Notes: a model not told the origin generated them from the sequence alone. Shown: positions 1-7,662, counted from the first letter of the stretch. The stretch is DNA of 32,304 bases from Pseudonocardia sp. (GCF_025465255.1 NZ_JAODNI010000056.1:1-32304); one strand, 5' to 3'. Program-made: numbers and translations.

Positions 1-106
1 CAAGCTACTTGGCGTAAGGCTGGAGACCAGTCGCAACCTGCTCGACGTCCCGATCCGGCCATCCAGACAGGTTGAAGTACCACGATCGCCGATGCCTCGT
101 AGCTGA

Positions 107-388
107 GCGCCACCCGTCGGCCGGAGGCGGCGCCTTGATGGCATCCGGGGAAGGCTTCAGCATGTCCTTGAGTCTGCGCAACGCCTTGACCAGCGCGAGC
201 AGGACCGCTGGAGGCAGGTCGAGCGGCGACGTGAGGAGGAGGAGCTGCGGCAGCGGCTGTCGAGTGGATCCCTACCGATCATGCGGTCGGATGACGACGA
301 GCTATTCGCCAGAGCCATCGCCGCTGAGGCGCAGGCACTGAACGAGCTCCTGACAGAGAGCGACCGGATCATCTCTGGGCTTGGGTAG
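107..388 (+). pseudogene. Degenerate ORF encoding a charged coiled-coil-like peptide
   Basis: This reading frame ends at TAG (386-388) and reads as plausible protein: a highly charged segment containing DQREQDRW and RRREEEELRQRL, followed by an Ala/Leu-rich amphipathic stretch ending RIISGLG. An in-frame TGA at 104-106 interrupts it. Upstream of that stop the same frame stays open to the window edge. No ATG, GTG or TTG follows the TGA until an ATG at 281, so an intact gene starting here is unlikely. Codon choice is less GC3-biased than in neighbouring genes. I read it as the remnant of a gene carrying a nonsense mutation, perhaps from an element integrated beside the adjacent tRNA. No family is recognised. 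A short genuine ORF starting at 281 cannot be excluded. Confidence 0.3.
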
Positions 389-403
389 TTGGGCTTGGGT
401 AGT
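377..403. repeat. Tandem 13-bp duplication
   Basis: The 13-mer GGGCTTGGGTAGT occurs at 377-389 and again at 391-403, separated by one T. The first copy contains the TAG stop of the degenerate ORF ending at 388. It could be a replication-slippage scar or a short target duplication. No insertion sequence is seen between or around the copies. Confidence 0.8.
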
Positions 404-431
404 ACTGACAGGTTGCTCTACTTGTGGCGAG

Positions 432-545
432 ATGCACCAGGACGGTGCTCCTCCGCCCCGTGACACGCCGACATGCGATTGCGGCACGTACGCCGTCGAG
501 GTGCGAAGCGACCTGCCAGAAGGACGTTCCCGGGGTGCAGTGTGA
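432..545 (+). CDS. Possible 37-aa Cys-rich small protein
   Basis: ATG at 432 opens a 37-codon frame ending TGA at 543-545. The peptide contains CDCGTYAVEV followed by RSDLPEGRSRGAV. The frame is also open upstream of the ATG, where it would add a CSTCGE segment and give a four-cysteine, zinc-ribbon-like pattern, but no good start codon lies there. The ribosome-binding site is weak. The product is not recognised. It lies in poorly coding DNA between the degenerate ORF and the tRNA, so it could equally be chance. From 546 to 679 I see nothing else. Confidence 0.2.
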   Translation: MHQDGAPPPRDTPTCDCGTYAVEVRSDLPEGRSRGAV

Positions 546-679
546 CGCCCGACTTCGGCACGCATTCGGCACAGACAGCCGGAGAACCCCGGCCCTGACC
601 GAACACGGCCGGACAGCACTGGGGCCAAAGGTCGAAGGAATCCGCAGCTCAGAGGCATGATCGGACTGGTCGGACAGGG

Positions 680-753
680 TGCCCCCGGTGGGATTCGAAC
701 CCACACTGTGACCCTTTTAAGGGGCCTGCCTCTGCCGGTTGGGCTACGGGGGC
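680..753 (-). tRNA. tRNA with UAA anticodon (nominally tRNA-Leu), short variable loop
   Basis: The minus strand folds into a complete cloverleaf. It has a 7-bp acceptor stem (GCCCCCG with CGGGGGC) and a D arm with GCC/GGC pairing and loop GG. The anticodon stem GGCCC/GGGTC carries loop CTTAAAA, so U33 is followed by anticodon UAA. The T arm is GTGGG-TTCGAAT-CCCAC, and the discriminator base is A73. The 3' CCA is not encoded; CCC follows. UAA reads the leucine codon UUA, but the variable region is only five bases (ACAGT). Classical bacterial tRNA-Leu carries a long class II variable arm. The gene call is firm; the amino-acid identity rests on the anticodon alone. The 3' end faces the degenerate region at 1-660, a usual configuration at tRNA-targeted integration sites. 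Confidence 0.9.
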
Positions 754-818
754 GTCCCCGCCACCCTAGCGACGACCCCTTCCCCGGCCGGCACTCGGCG
801 AAGAATCTTGTGGCCGGG

Positions 819-845
819 TGTCGAGACCGCCAGGCTGGCTCCGAC
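819..845 (+). promoter_or_regulatory. Candidate ECF42 autoregulatory promoter
   Basis: TGTCGA at 819-824 and CGAC at 842-845 are separated by 17 bases. As I recall, the promoter signature reported for ECF42 sigma factors is TGTCGA in the -35 region and CG(A/T)C in the -10 region, and the ECF42-type sigma gene lies just downstream. Transcription would start near 850-855, about 35-40 bases before the leader ORF. The match is by eye. Confidence 0.55.
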
Positions 846-889
846 CTGCCTGCGAACGGGTCACCCACGGCCCGGACCAGGAGGAAGCC

Positions 890-979
890 ATGGAGACCCG
901 GCGCTGGCCCGGCCACGCCGTCGACCCCGGCGTGCTCGCCCCTGTCCTGATCACCCACTTCGCTGGAGAGCCCCGATGA
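890..979 (+). CDS. 29-aa leader ORF translationally coupled to the DGPF gene
   Basis: An ATG at 890 is preceded by a strong Shine-Dalgarno sequence, AGGAGGAA (879-886). It opens a 29-codon frame beginning METRRWPGH and ending HFAGEPR. Its TGA (977-979) overlaps the ATG of the DGPF gene as ATGA, the coupling arrangement typical of real operon junctions. Nearly all third codon positions are G or C, as in true genes here. It starts about 45 bases after the candidate ECF42 -10 element, making it the first ORF on that transcript. No family or function is recognised. It could be a small protein, a coupling leader, or a chance frame with a fortuitous SD. Confidence 0.45.
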   Translation: METRRWPGHAVDPGVLAPVLITHFAGEPR

Positions 980-1338
980 AGTACATGCTGATGATCTACG
1001 ACAACCCGGACACCCGCTCCGTCTTCTTCGGGCCGGACGGCGAGGGCCTGATGGCCGAGATGGACGCGCTGATGGCCGAGCTCACCGAGTCCGGCGAGCT
1101 GGTCAGCACCGACGCGCTGGCCGATCCGGCGAGCACCAAGGTCGTCCGCGTCCGCGACGACATCCCGGTGATCACCGACGGCCCGCTCGCCGAGGCCAAG
1201 GAGCACTTCGGCGGCTACCTGATCGTCGACTGCGAGTCCGAGGCACGCGCCGTCGAGATCGCCGCCCGCTGGCCGAGCGCGAGGTTCACCGCGATGGAGG
1301 TGCGGCCCATCCTCGACGTCTCCGGCGAGGAGATGTGA
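976..1338 (+). CDS. YCII-related DGPF domain protein
   Basis: This 120-aa cytosolic protein belongs to the YCII/DGPF (ferredoxin-like dimeric alpha-beta barrel) family. It starts MKYMLMIYDNP and carries a variant of the name-giving motif, DGPLAEAKEHFGGY, around residues 65-78. It begins at ATG 976, with GGAGAG at 965-970 in front. Its ATG TGA terminus (1333-1338) contains the GTG start of the sigma-factor gene. In the ECF42 group, DGPF proteins are encoded next to and controlled by the sigma factor. Their biochemical role is still uncertain; suggestions include sensing or enzymatic handling of small molecules. The family assignment is secure, the function is not. Confidence 0.92.
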   Translation: MKYMLMIYDNPDTRSVFFGPDGEGLMAEMDALMAELTESGELVSTDALADPASTKVVRVRDDIPVITDGPLAEAKEHFGGYLIVDCESEARAVEIAARWPSARFTAMEVRPILDVSGEEM

Positions 1339-2546
1339 CGAGCACCGAGGACCTGCTGCGCACGCTCGCGCCGCAGGTCCTCGGGGTGCTCGTGCGCCGC
1401 TACCGCCAGTTCGACCTGTGCGAGGACGCGGTGCAGGAGGCGCTCCTGGCCGCGACGACGCAGTGGCCGGGCGAGGGCGTCCCGGACAACCCGCACGGCT
1501 GGCTGGTCACGGTCGCGGCCCGCCGCTTCGTCGACGCGGTGCGCAGCGAGAACGCGAGCCGACGACGCGAGGAACGTGCCGCCGTCCTCGAGGAACCCCT
1601 GTCCGGCATCGAGTCCCCGCAGTCGGACGACACCCTGACCCTGCTCGTCCTGTGCTGTCATCCCGCGCTGTCCCCGCCGTCGCAGCTGGCCCTGACCCTG
1701 CGGGCGGTCGGCGGCCTGACCACCGCGGAGATCGCCGCGGCCTTTCTCGTCCCGGAGACGACGATGGCGCAGCGGATCAGCCGCGCCAAGAAGTCGATCA
1801 GGAAGGCCGGTGCCACGTTCGGCACCCCGGACGACGGCGAGGACCGCCTCGCCGTCGTCCGGCACGTCCTCTATCTGATCTTCAACGAGGGCTACACGGC
1901 GTCGTCCGGCCAGGTCCTGGCGCGGACCGAGCTGACCGGCGAGGCGATCCGGCTGACCCGCATGCTCCGCCGCACGCTCCCGGAGGACGGCGAGGTCGCC
2001 GGCCTGCTCGCCCTCATGCTGCTCACCGACGCCCGCCGGCCGTCGCGCACGGGGCCGGACGGCGATCTCGTCCCGCTCGCGGAGCAGGACCGGAGCTTGT
2101 GGGACGCGACCTCGATCGCGGAGGGGACCGCACTCGTCGAGGAGGCGCTGGCCCGGGGCGCGCTGGGCCCGTACAAGCTGCAGGCGGCGATCGGGGCGCT
2201 GCACGCGGAGGCCGCCACGGCGGAGGAGACGGACTGGCCGCAGATCGTCGCGCTCTACGAGCTGCTCGGGAAGGTCTCGCCGAACCCCGTCTACACGCTG
2301 AACCACGCGGTTGCGCTGGGGATGGCGCGCGGGCCGCGGGCGGGGCTGGACCTGCTCACGACCCTCGACGACGACGAGCGGCTGGCCGGGAACCACCGGC
2401 TCGCGGCGGTCCGGGCGCACCTGCTCGATCTGGCGGGCGAGCCGGACGCGGCCCGCGAGCAGTACCGGACCGCCGCCCGGCAGACCAACAGCCTGCCCGA
2501 GCGTCGCTACCTCGAAGGCCGCGCCTCCGGCACTGGTGCGCGGTAA
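1335..2546 (+). CDS. ECF42-type RNA polymerase sigma factor with C-terminal TPR-like domain
   Basis: The protein is a 403-aa sigma-70 family factor. Region 2 lies at about residues 5-75 (FDLCEDAVQEALLAA, then PHGWLVTVAARRFVDAVRSE). Region 4 lies at about 105-160 and contains LTLRAVGGLTTAEIAAAFL and MAQRISRAKKSIR. A long C-terminal extension follows, with the conserved blocks GPYKLQAAIGALHAE, NPVYTLNHAVALG and the terminal LPERRYL. This extension and the upstream DGPF gene define the ECF42 group, in which the TPR-like tail is needed for activity and no classical anti-sigma factor is encoded. None is seen here. The GTG start at 1335 overlaps the stop of the DGPF gene by four bases, so the two are translationally coupled. 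The gene converges on the flavoprotein gene, 34 bp away. Confidence 0.95.
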   Translation: MTSTEDLLRTLAPQVLGVLVRRYRQFDLCEDAVQEALLAATTQWPGEGVPDNPHGWLVTVAARRFVDAVRSENASRRREERAAVLEEPLSGIESPQSDDTLTLLVLCCHPALSPPSQLALTLRAVGGLTTAEIAAAFLVPETTMAQRISRAKKSIRKAGATFGTPDDGEDRLAVVRHVLYLIFNEGYTASSGQVLARTELTGEAIRLTRMLRRTLPEDGEVAGLLALMLLTDARRPSRTGPDGDLVPLAEQDRSLWDATSIAEGTALVEEALARGALGPYKLQAAIGALHAEAATAEETDWPQIVALYELLGKVSPNPVYTLNHAVALGMARGPRAGLDLLTTLDDDERLAGNHRLAAVRAHLLDLAGEPDAAREQYRTAARQTNSLPERRYLEGRASGTGAR

Positions 2547-2580
2547 TCGTCGCCCTGGCAACGATCACCGCGCACAGGCG

Positions 2581-3954
2581 CTACGCGCTTCTCCTGACCG
2601 GCTCGCCCGCGTCCGTGCCGGCGACCGGGGCGGCCGGGGCGACGGGCTTCGGCGCGGCGAGCCGGCTGAACTCCGCCTTCGGCTCGTGGATCTGCCCGAG
2701 CGCGACGACCTCGCGGCCCATGAGCAGCGCCGTCGTCCAGTCCATGACGATCCGGAAGCGGCGGTTCCAGGTGGGCATCCGGCTGACGTGATAGGTCCGG
2801 TGCATGAACCACGCCGGGAAGCCCCGGAGCTTGACGCCGTAGATCTGCGCGACGCCCTTGTAGAGCCCCAGGCTCGCGACCGATCCCGCGTAGCTGTGCT
2901 TGTAGGGCTTGGTCTCGCCCCCGCGCAGGTGGGCGACGATGTTGTCCGCCAGCACCTTCGCCTGCCGCACGGCGTGCTGCGCCGACGGGCTGGTGCGGGC
3001 CTGCGGGTCGTCCTTCGACAGGTCCGGCACCGAGGCGCAGTCGCCGGCGCTGAACACGCCGGGCTTGCCCTCGACCGCGAGGTCCGCCGCGCAGAGGACG
3101 TGGCCGCGCGGGCCGAGCGGGAGGTCCGTCTGCTCGAGCATCGGGTTGGGCTTGACGCCCGCGGTCCAGACGATCGTGTCCGCGTCGAACTCGGTGCCGT
3201 CGCTGAGCACGACGTGCCCGCCGACCATCGACTCGACCCGGGTCTCGAGCAGGACCTCGATGCCGGCGTCGATCAGCCGTCCGACGGTGTACACGCCCAT
3301 CTTGGGCCCGACCTCCGGCATGATCCGGTTCATCGCCTCGACCAGCACCCAGCGCAGGTCCTCGGCAGCGATGCCCTCGTAGTACTTCGTGGCGTACCGG
3401 GCCATGTCCGCGAGCTCCGCGAGCGCCTCGACGCCCGCGTAGCCGCCGCCGACGACCATGAACGTGAGCAGCCGCCGGCGGAGCTCCGGGTCGTCCGTCG
3501 TGGCCGCGGCGTCGAGCCGGGAGAGGACGTGGTTGCGGAGGTAGATGGCCTCGCCGACGTTCTTGAACGCGATGCCCTGCTCGGGCAGCCCGGGCACCGG
3601 CAGCGTGCGCGCGACGGACCCCGGGGCGACCACGAGCACGTCGTAGTCGAGCGAGGTGGTGTGGCCCGCGGCCGTCTCGACGGTCACCTTCTTCTCCGCG
3701 TCGCTGATCGCGCTGACCCGCCCGGTCAGGACGTGGCAGCCGCGCAGGACCTTGTGCAGCGGGACGACGACGTGGCGCGGCTCGATCGAGCCGGCGGCCG
3801 CCTCGGGGAGGAAGGGCTGGTAGGTCATGTGGGACTGCGGGTCGATGACGGTGATGTCGGCCTCGCCGCGGCGCAGCTTCTTCTGCAGCCGCAGAGCGGT
3901 GTACATGCCGACGTAGCCGCCGCCGACCACGACGATTTTCTGACCATGCGCCAT
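2581..3954 (-). CDS. NAD(P)/FAD-dependent oxidoreductase, type II NADH dehydrogenase-like
   Basis: The 457-aa flavoprotein has two Rossmann folds. The FAD-binding motif VVVGGGYVGMYTALRL lies at the N terminus. A second dinucleotide-binding motif, FMVVGGGYAGVEALAEL, lies near residue 170. The family block VFSAGDCASVPD is near residue 310. A hydrophobic/basic C-terminal region (FPAWFMHRTYHVSR, then IVMDWTTALLMGRE) resembles the membrane-anchoring segment of type II NADH dehydrogenases, which pass electrons from NADH to quinone without pumping protons. I chose ATG 3954 because the glycine-rich motif follows directly; an upstream in-frame start at 3987 would add 11 residues. Whether the acceptor is menaquinone cannot be told from sequence, and a general pyridine-nucleotide disulfide oxidoreductase role remains possible. 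Confidence 0.85.
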   Translation of the reverse strand: MAHGQKIVVVGGGYVGMYTALRLQKKLRRGEADITVIDPQSHMTYQPFLPEAAAGSIEPRHVVVPLHKVLRGCHVLTGRVSAISDAEKKVTVETAAGHTTSLDYDVLVVAPGSVARTLPVPGLPEQGIAFKNVGEAIYLRNHVLSRLDAAATTDDPELRRRLLTFMVVGGGYAGVEALAELADMARYATKYYEGIAAEDLRWVLVEAMNRIMPEVGPKMGVYTVGRLIDAGIEVLLETRVESMVGGHVVLSDGTEFDADTIVWTAGVKPNPMLEQTDLPLGPRGHVLCAADLAVEGKPGVFSAGDCASVPDLSKDDPQARTSPSAQHAVRQAKVLADNIVAHLRGGETKPYKHSYAGSVASLGLYKGVAQIYGVKLRGFPAWFMHRTYHVSRMPTWNRRFRIVMDWTTALLMGREVVALGQIHEPKAEFSRLAAPKPVAPAAPVAGTDAGEPVRRSA

Positions 3955-4031
3955 ACCGACATTCGTACCCCGAGGACCTAAGCCCAATCACCGGTTCGGG
4001 CGTGATCTGCGTCGAGGCGCTGTGAGTCCCG

Positions 4032-4757
4032 CTACAGGAGGCCTGCGGCGACGCCCGCGGCGCGCAGGACGTCCTCGAACATCGCGGGGGTCAGGCGCCC
4101 GGTGAATGTGTTCTGCTGGCTCACGTGGTAGCTGCCGAACAGGTGCAGCGGCCTGGACCCGGCGAGCTCGACGTGGGCGCCGTGGCCGAACTTCGGGCGC
4201 GGTGTGGGGATGGTCCAGCCGTGGCCGGCCAGGACGGGGAGCAGGGACTGCCAGCCGAAGCCCCCGAGCACGACGACCGAGCGGACTGTCGGCGCGAGCA
4301 GGGCCAGCTCGGCGTCGAGCCAGTGCCGGCAGGTGTCCCGCTCCTCGGTCGTCGGCTTGTTCGCGGGCGGGGCGCACCGCACCGGCGAGGTGAGTCTGGT
4401 CCCGCGCAGGGCGAGCCCGTCGTCCTTGTCGACGGCGGTGGGTTGGTTCGCGAGCCCGACGGCGTGCAACGCGGCGTAGAGGAAGTCCCCGCTACGGTCC
4501 CCGGTGAACATCCGGCCGGTCCGGTTGCCGCCGTGCGCCGCCGGCGCCAGCCCCACGATCAGCATCGACGCGTCCGCGGGGCCGAAGCCGGGCACCGGGC
4601 GTCCCCAGTAGGTCCAGTCCCGGAACGCCGCCCGCTTCTCCTTCGCCACCGCCTCCCTCCACGCCACGAGCCGGGGGCAGGCGCGACACTCCGAGATCTG
4701 GGCGTCCAGCTCGGCGAGCGTGGTCGGCGTCGGCGGGAAAGCCACTTTCCGGAGCAC
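4032..4757 (-). CDS. Uracil-DNA glycosylase, family 5 (UDGb-like)
   Basis: This 241-aa DNA-repair enzyme should excise uracil, and probably other deaminated bases, from DNA. The active-site block GLAPAAHGGNRTGRMFTGD lies near residues 69-87. Its Ala in place of the usual catalytic Asp/Asn is typical of family 5. The second motif, HVSQQNTFTGRLT, is near the C terminus. Four cysteines (ECRACPR near residues 24-27, then one in PVRCAPP and one in DTCRHW) are placed to ligate the iron-sulfur cluster of this family. GTG 4757 lies one base after the stop of the Ppx/GppA gene, implying co-transcription. A second GTG four codons in is an alternative start. Confidence 0.92.
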   Translation of the reverse strand: MLRKVAFPPTPTTLAELDAQISECRACPRLVAWREAVAKEKRAAFRDWTYWGRPVPGFGPADASMLIVGLAPAAHGGNRTGRMFTGDRSGDFLYAALHAVGLANQPTAVDKDDGLALRGTRLTSPVRCAPPANKPTTEERDTCRHWLDAELALLAPTVRSVVVLGGFGWQSLLPVLAGHGWTIPTPRPKFGHGAHVELAGSRPLHLFGSYHVSQQNTFTGRLTPAMFEDVLRAAGVAAGLL

Positions 4758-4758
4758 G

Positions 4759-5715
4759 TCAGACCGCGATCGAGCGGGCGATCCCGTCCAGGATGTCGTG
4801 CTCGCTGACGACCATCTCGTCGATCCCGGCGCGCTCGTGCAGCTCGTCCGCCAACGCCTCGACGACGATCGCCCCCGCGGCGATCACGTCCACCCGCCCC
4901 GGGTGCAGGGCGCCGAGCTTCTCCCGCTCCGACTTCGGCGACGTGACGAGCTGCTGCGCAACTCGGTGGATGTCCTCGCGGCTCAGCCGCGACAGGTGCA
5001 CGGCCTCGGGGTCGTACTCCGGCAGGTCCTGCGCGATCCCGGACAACGTGGTGATCGTCCCCGCCACACCGACCCAGGTCTTCACGCCCTCGACCGGCAC
5101 CGCGGCGAAGGCCTCGTCGAGGATCCCGCCGGCCACCTTGCGGGCCTTGCCGACGTCCTCCGGGCTGGGCGGATCCCCGGGCAGGCAGCGCTCGGTGAGC
5201 CGGACGCTGCCGACGTCCACGGACTTCGCCGCCGTCACACTCGCCTTGCCGTCCACGAGCTCGCCGACGACCAGCTCCGTCGACCCGCCGCCCACATCCA
5301 CGACCACGAACGGGCCGTCCTCCGGGTCCAGCTCGCCGACCGCACCCTCGAACGACAGCCGGGCCTCTTCGTCGCCGCTGATCACCTCGGCGTCGATCCC
5401 GAGGGTGTCCCGGACCATCCCGAAGAAGTCCTCGCGGTTGCTCGCGTCGCGCGTCGCGGACGTCGCGACCATGCGGACGCGCTCGACGCCCTTGCGGCGC
5501 ACCGCCGCGGCGTAGTCGACGAGCGCGACGCGGGTGCGCTCGAGCGCCTCCGGGTCGAGCTCGCCCGTGGCGTCCACGCCCTTGCCCAGCCGCACGATCC
5601 GCATCTCCCGGTGCAGATCCCGCAGCTGGGGAGTGCCGTCGAAGCTCGTGGTCACGTCCGCGATCAAGAGGCGGATCGAGTTGGTCCCGCAGTCGATCGC
5701 GGCCACCCGAGACAT
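4759..5715 (-). CDS. ppx: Ppx/GppA family exopolyphosphatase
   Basis: The 318-aa protein has the actin/HSP70-type ATPase fold that hydrolyses terminal phosphates of polyphosphate and/or pppGpp. Diagnostic blocks are AAIDCGTNSIRLLIADV at the N terminus, ATSATRDASNREDF near residue 92, VVVDVGGGSTELVVGE near 140 and GVAGTITTLSGIAQ near 215. ATG 5715 is preceded by AAGGGA at good spacing. Its length matches the short, two-domain actinobacterial Ppx paralogues that lack the HD domain. In mycobacteria the homologue follows eno, the DivIC-like gene and DUF501. Here an acyl-CoA dehydrogenase on the opposite strand separates it from DUF501, and a uracil-DNA glycosylase follows one base downstream. Preference for polyphosphate or pppGpp cannot be decided. 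Confidence 0.93.
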   Translation of the reverse strand: MSRVAAIDCGTNSIRLLIADVTTSFDGTPQLRDLHREMRIVRLGKGVDATGELDPEALERTRVALVDYAAAVRRKGVERVRMVATSATRDASNREDFFGMVRDTLGIDAEVISGDEEARLSFEGAVGELDPEDGPFVVVDVGGGSTELVVGELVDGKASVTAAKSVDVGSVRLTERCLPGDPPSPEDVGKARKVAGGILDEAFAAVPVEGVKTWVGVAGTITTLSGIAQDLPEYDPEAVHLSRLSREDIHRVAQQLVTSPKSEREKLGALHPGRVDVIAAGAIVVEALADELHERAGIDEMVVSEHDILDGIARSIAV

Positions 5716-5860
5716 AGGAGTTCCCTTCGCCGTTCCGGCCGACCACGCTACGCGGTCCGGACCTCGCACATCACGCAGCCCGGCCGGCCGGCAGGTCCCG
5801 TGCGCGAACTGCTCGCGCGGGGGGTCCATCGCGGGTGGAGTCGGGGTTACTCTCCGGTAC

Positions 5861-7495
5861 GTGGCGTACAGCGATGTCGACCCGCAGACCGATCTGGGCA
5901 CCCACACGGTGACCAACCAGGCCCCGCCGCTCGACGGCTTCGATCCGCTGGCCTGCGACCCCGGGCTCACGGACGCGCTGCGGCGTGAGGGTGGCGCTCC
6001 CGAGGACCTGAAGGGCCTCGCCGCCCCGGTCGGTTCGGCGGAGTACCGCGAGCACGCGCGGCTGGCCAACGAGAACGAGCCCGTCCTGCGCACCCACGAC
6101 CGCTACGGCCACCGGGTCGACGAGGTGGAGTTCCACCCGTCGTGGCACGCGTTGATGGAACTGTCCGTCGGTGCCGGGCTGCACGCCGCGCCGTGGGCGG
6201 GCGGCCCCGGGGCCCACGTCACCCGCGCCGCGGGGTTCTACCTGGTCAGCCAGCTGGAACAGGGACACTGCTGCCCGATCTCGATGACGTACGCGGCGAT
6301 CCCGGCGTTGCGGCACGCGCCCGCACTCGCGGCGCGGTTCGAGCCGGGGCTCACCTCCCGGACCTACGCGCCGGGACTTGCGCGGCCGGAGACCAAGGCG
6401 GGGCTGCTCGCCGGGATGTCGATGACGGAGAAGCAGGGCGGCTCGGACGTCCGCACCGGCACGACCGTCGCGACACCGAACGCGGACGGGACGTACTCGC
6501 TCGTCGGGCACAAGTGGTTCACCTCGGCACCGATGAACGACCTGTTCCTGACCCTCGCCCAGGCGCCGGGCGGGCTGACCTGCTTCGTCCTCCCCCGCGT
6601 GCTCCCCGACGGGTCGCACAACGCGCTCCGGATCCAGCGGCTGAAGGACAAGCTCGGGAACCGGTCCAACGCCTCGTCGGAGATCGAGTACGCGGGTGCG
6701 CTCGGGTGGCGCGTCGGCGACGAGGGCCGCGGCGTCGCGACGATCATCGAGATGGTGTCGATGACCAGGCTCGACTGCGTCCTCGGCTCGGCCGGCACGA
6801 TCCGCGCGGCGGTGTCCGAGGCGGCGCACCACGTGGCGCACCGCAGCGCGTTCGGGGCCCGGCTGGCGGATCAGCCGCTGATGCAGGCGGTGATCGCGGA
6901 TCTGGCCGTCGAGTCCGAGGCGGCGACGACGCTGGCGCTGCGGCTGGCCGGCGCCGCCGACCGCGGCGAGACGGCGCTGCTGCGGCTGGCATTGCCGGCG
7001 TCGAAGTACCTGGTGTGCAAGCGGACGCCGGCGGTCGTCGCGGAGGCGCTGGAGTGCCTCGGCGGCAACGGGTACGTGGAGGAGTCCCCGATGCCGCGGC
7101 TGTACCGGGAGGCGCCGCTGAACTCGATCTGGGAGGGCTCAGGGAACGTCACCGCACTCGACGTCCTGCGCGCCGTCGGCCGGTCCCCGGAGTCCGTGGA
7201 CGCGGTGCTGACGGAGGTCGACGCCGCCGCGGGCGCGGACAGGCGGTTCGACGCCGCGTGCTCGTCGCTGCGCACCGCGCTGCGGGAGCCGGACCCGCGC
7301 ACCGCCCGGCGCCTCGCCGAGCTCCTGGCGCTCTGTCTGCAGGGCTCGCTGATGCTGCGGACCGCGCCGACCGAGGCCACGGACGCGTTCGTCTCGGCCC
7401 GCCTCGCCGCGGACGGCCCGTGGCGCACCGCGGGCACCCTGCCCTCGACGACCGCGACCCGGACCCTCCTCACCCGCGTCACCCCCACCACCTGA
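5861..7495 (+). CDS. AidB-like acyl-CoA dehydrogenase family protein
   Basis: This 544-aa FAD-dependent protein belongs to the AidB branch of the acyl-CoA dehydrogenases. Branch-specific features are RTHDRYGHRVDEVEFHPSWH near residues 82-101, the FAD/substrate block MSMTEKQGGSDVRTGT near 187, and ECLGGNGYVEESPMPRLYRE followed by WEGSGNV, which holds the dehydrogenase catalytic region. E. coli AidB is induced by alkylation and binds DNA; other members may oxidise acyl-CoA (isovaleryl-CoA-like). GTG 5861 was chosen because the coding character and family similarity begin there; the open frame further upstream is antisense to ppx. The gene is divergent from ppx, monocistronic, and followed by 22-bp repeat units. 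It interrupts the usual DUF501-ppx neighbourhood. Confidence 0.9.
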   Translation: MAYSDVDPQTDLGTHTVTNQAPPLDGFDPLACDPGLTDALRREGGAPEDLKGLAAPVGSAEYREHARLANENEPVLRTHDRYGHRVDEVEFHPSWHALMELSVGAGLHAAPWAGGPGAHVTRAAGFYLVSQLEQGHCCPISMTYAAIPALRHAPALAARFEPGLTSRTYAPGLARPETKAGLLAGMSMTEKQGGSDVRTGTTVATPNADGTYSLVGHKWFTSAPMNDLFLTLAQAPGGLTCFVLPRVLPDGSHNALRIQRLKDKLGNRSNASSEIEYAGALGWRVGDEGRGVATIIEMVSMTRLDCVLGSAGTIRAAVSEAAHHVAHRSAFGARLADQPLMQAVIADLAVESEAATTLALRLAGAADRGETALLRLALPASKYLVCKRTPAVVAEALECLGGNGYVEESPMPRLYREAPLNSIWEGSGNVTALDVLRAVGRSPESVDAVLTEVDAAAGADRRFDAACSSLRTALREPDPRTARRLAELLALCLQGSLMLRTAPTEATDAFVSARLAADGPWRTAGTLPSTTATRTLLTRVTPTT

Positions 7496-7513
7496 CCTCA
7501 CCCCCGACTCCCC

Positions 7514-7579
7514 GCGAGTCGGCAGTTTCGGACGCGCGAGTCGGCAATTTCCGGCGCGCGAGTGCACGAGTCCGGACGG
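7514..7579 (+). repeat. 22-bp repeat array, sense to the acyl-CoA dehydrogenase 3' flank
   Basis: Units start at 7514, 7536 and 7558, an exact 22-bp period. The first two carry GCGAGTCGGCA followed by TTTC or a close variant; the third is degenerate (GCGAGTGCAC). The array begins 18 bases after the acyl-CoA dehydrogenase stop, in the same orientation as that gene. Confidence 0.85.
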
Positions 7580-7618
7580 CCGCAACAGGGCGTCGGACGA
7601 CCGGGAGGTGTGTTTCGA

Positions 7619-7662
7619 ACCACCGTAAACGCCGACTCGCGGGGCGGAAAGTGCCGACTCAG
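7619..7662 (-). repeat. 22-bp repeat array, sense to the DUF501 3' flank
   Basis: Two units on the minus strand have GAGTCGGC cores at 7660-7653 and 7638-7631, 22 bp apart. They face the plus-strand array at 7514-7579, so the convergent intergenic region could fold into a stem. The first unit overlaps the DUF501 stop codon: TGA at 7661-7659 is formed by the GA of GAGTCGGC. Confidence 0.85.

Noticed and set aside
302..958. A minus-strand frame crossing the tRNA
   Set aside because: It runs straight through a well-folded tRNA gene and the sigma-operon promoter region, and the translation shows no domain or coding character.
2547..2580. Possible terminator between the sigma-factor and flavoprotein genes
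   Set aside because: The 34-bp convergent gap has no stable hairpin or T-tract that I could support, and no 22-bp repeat units.
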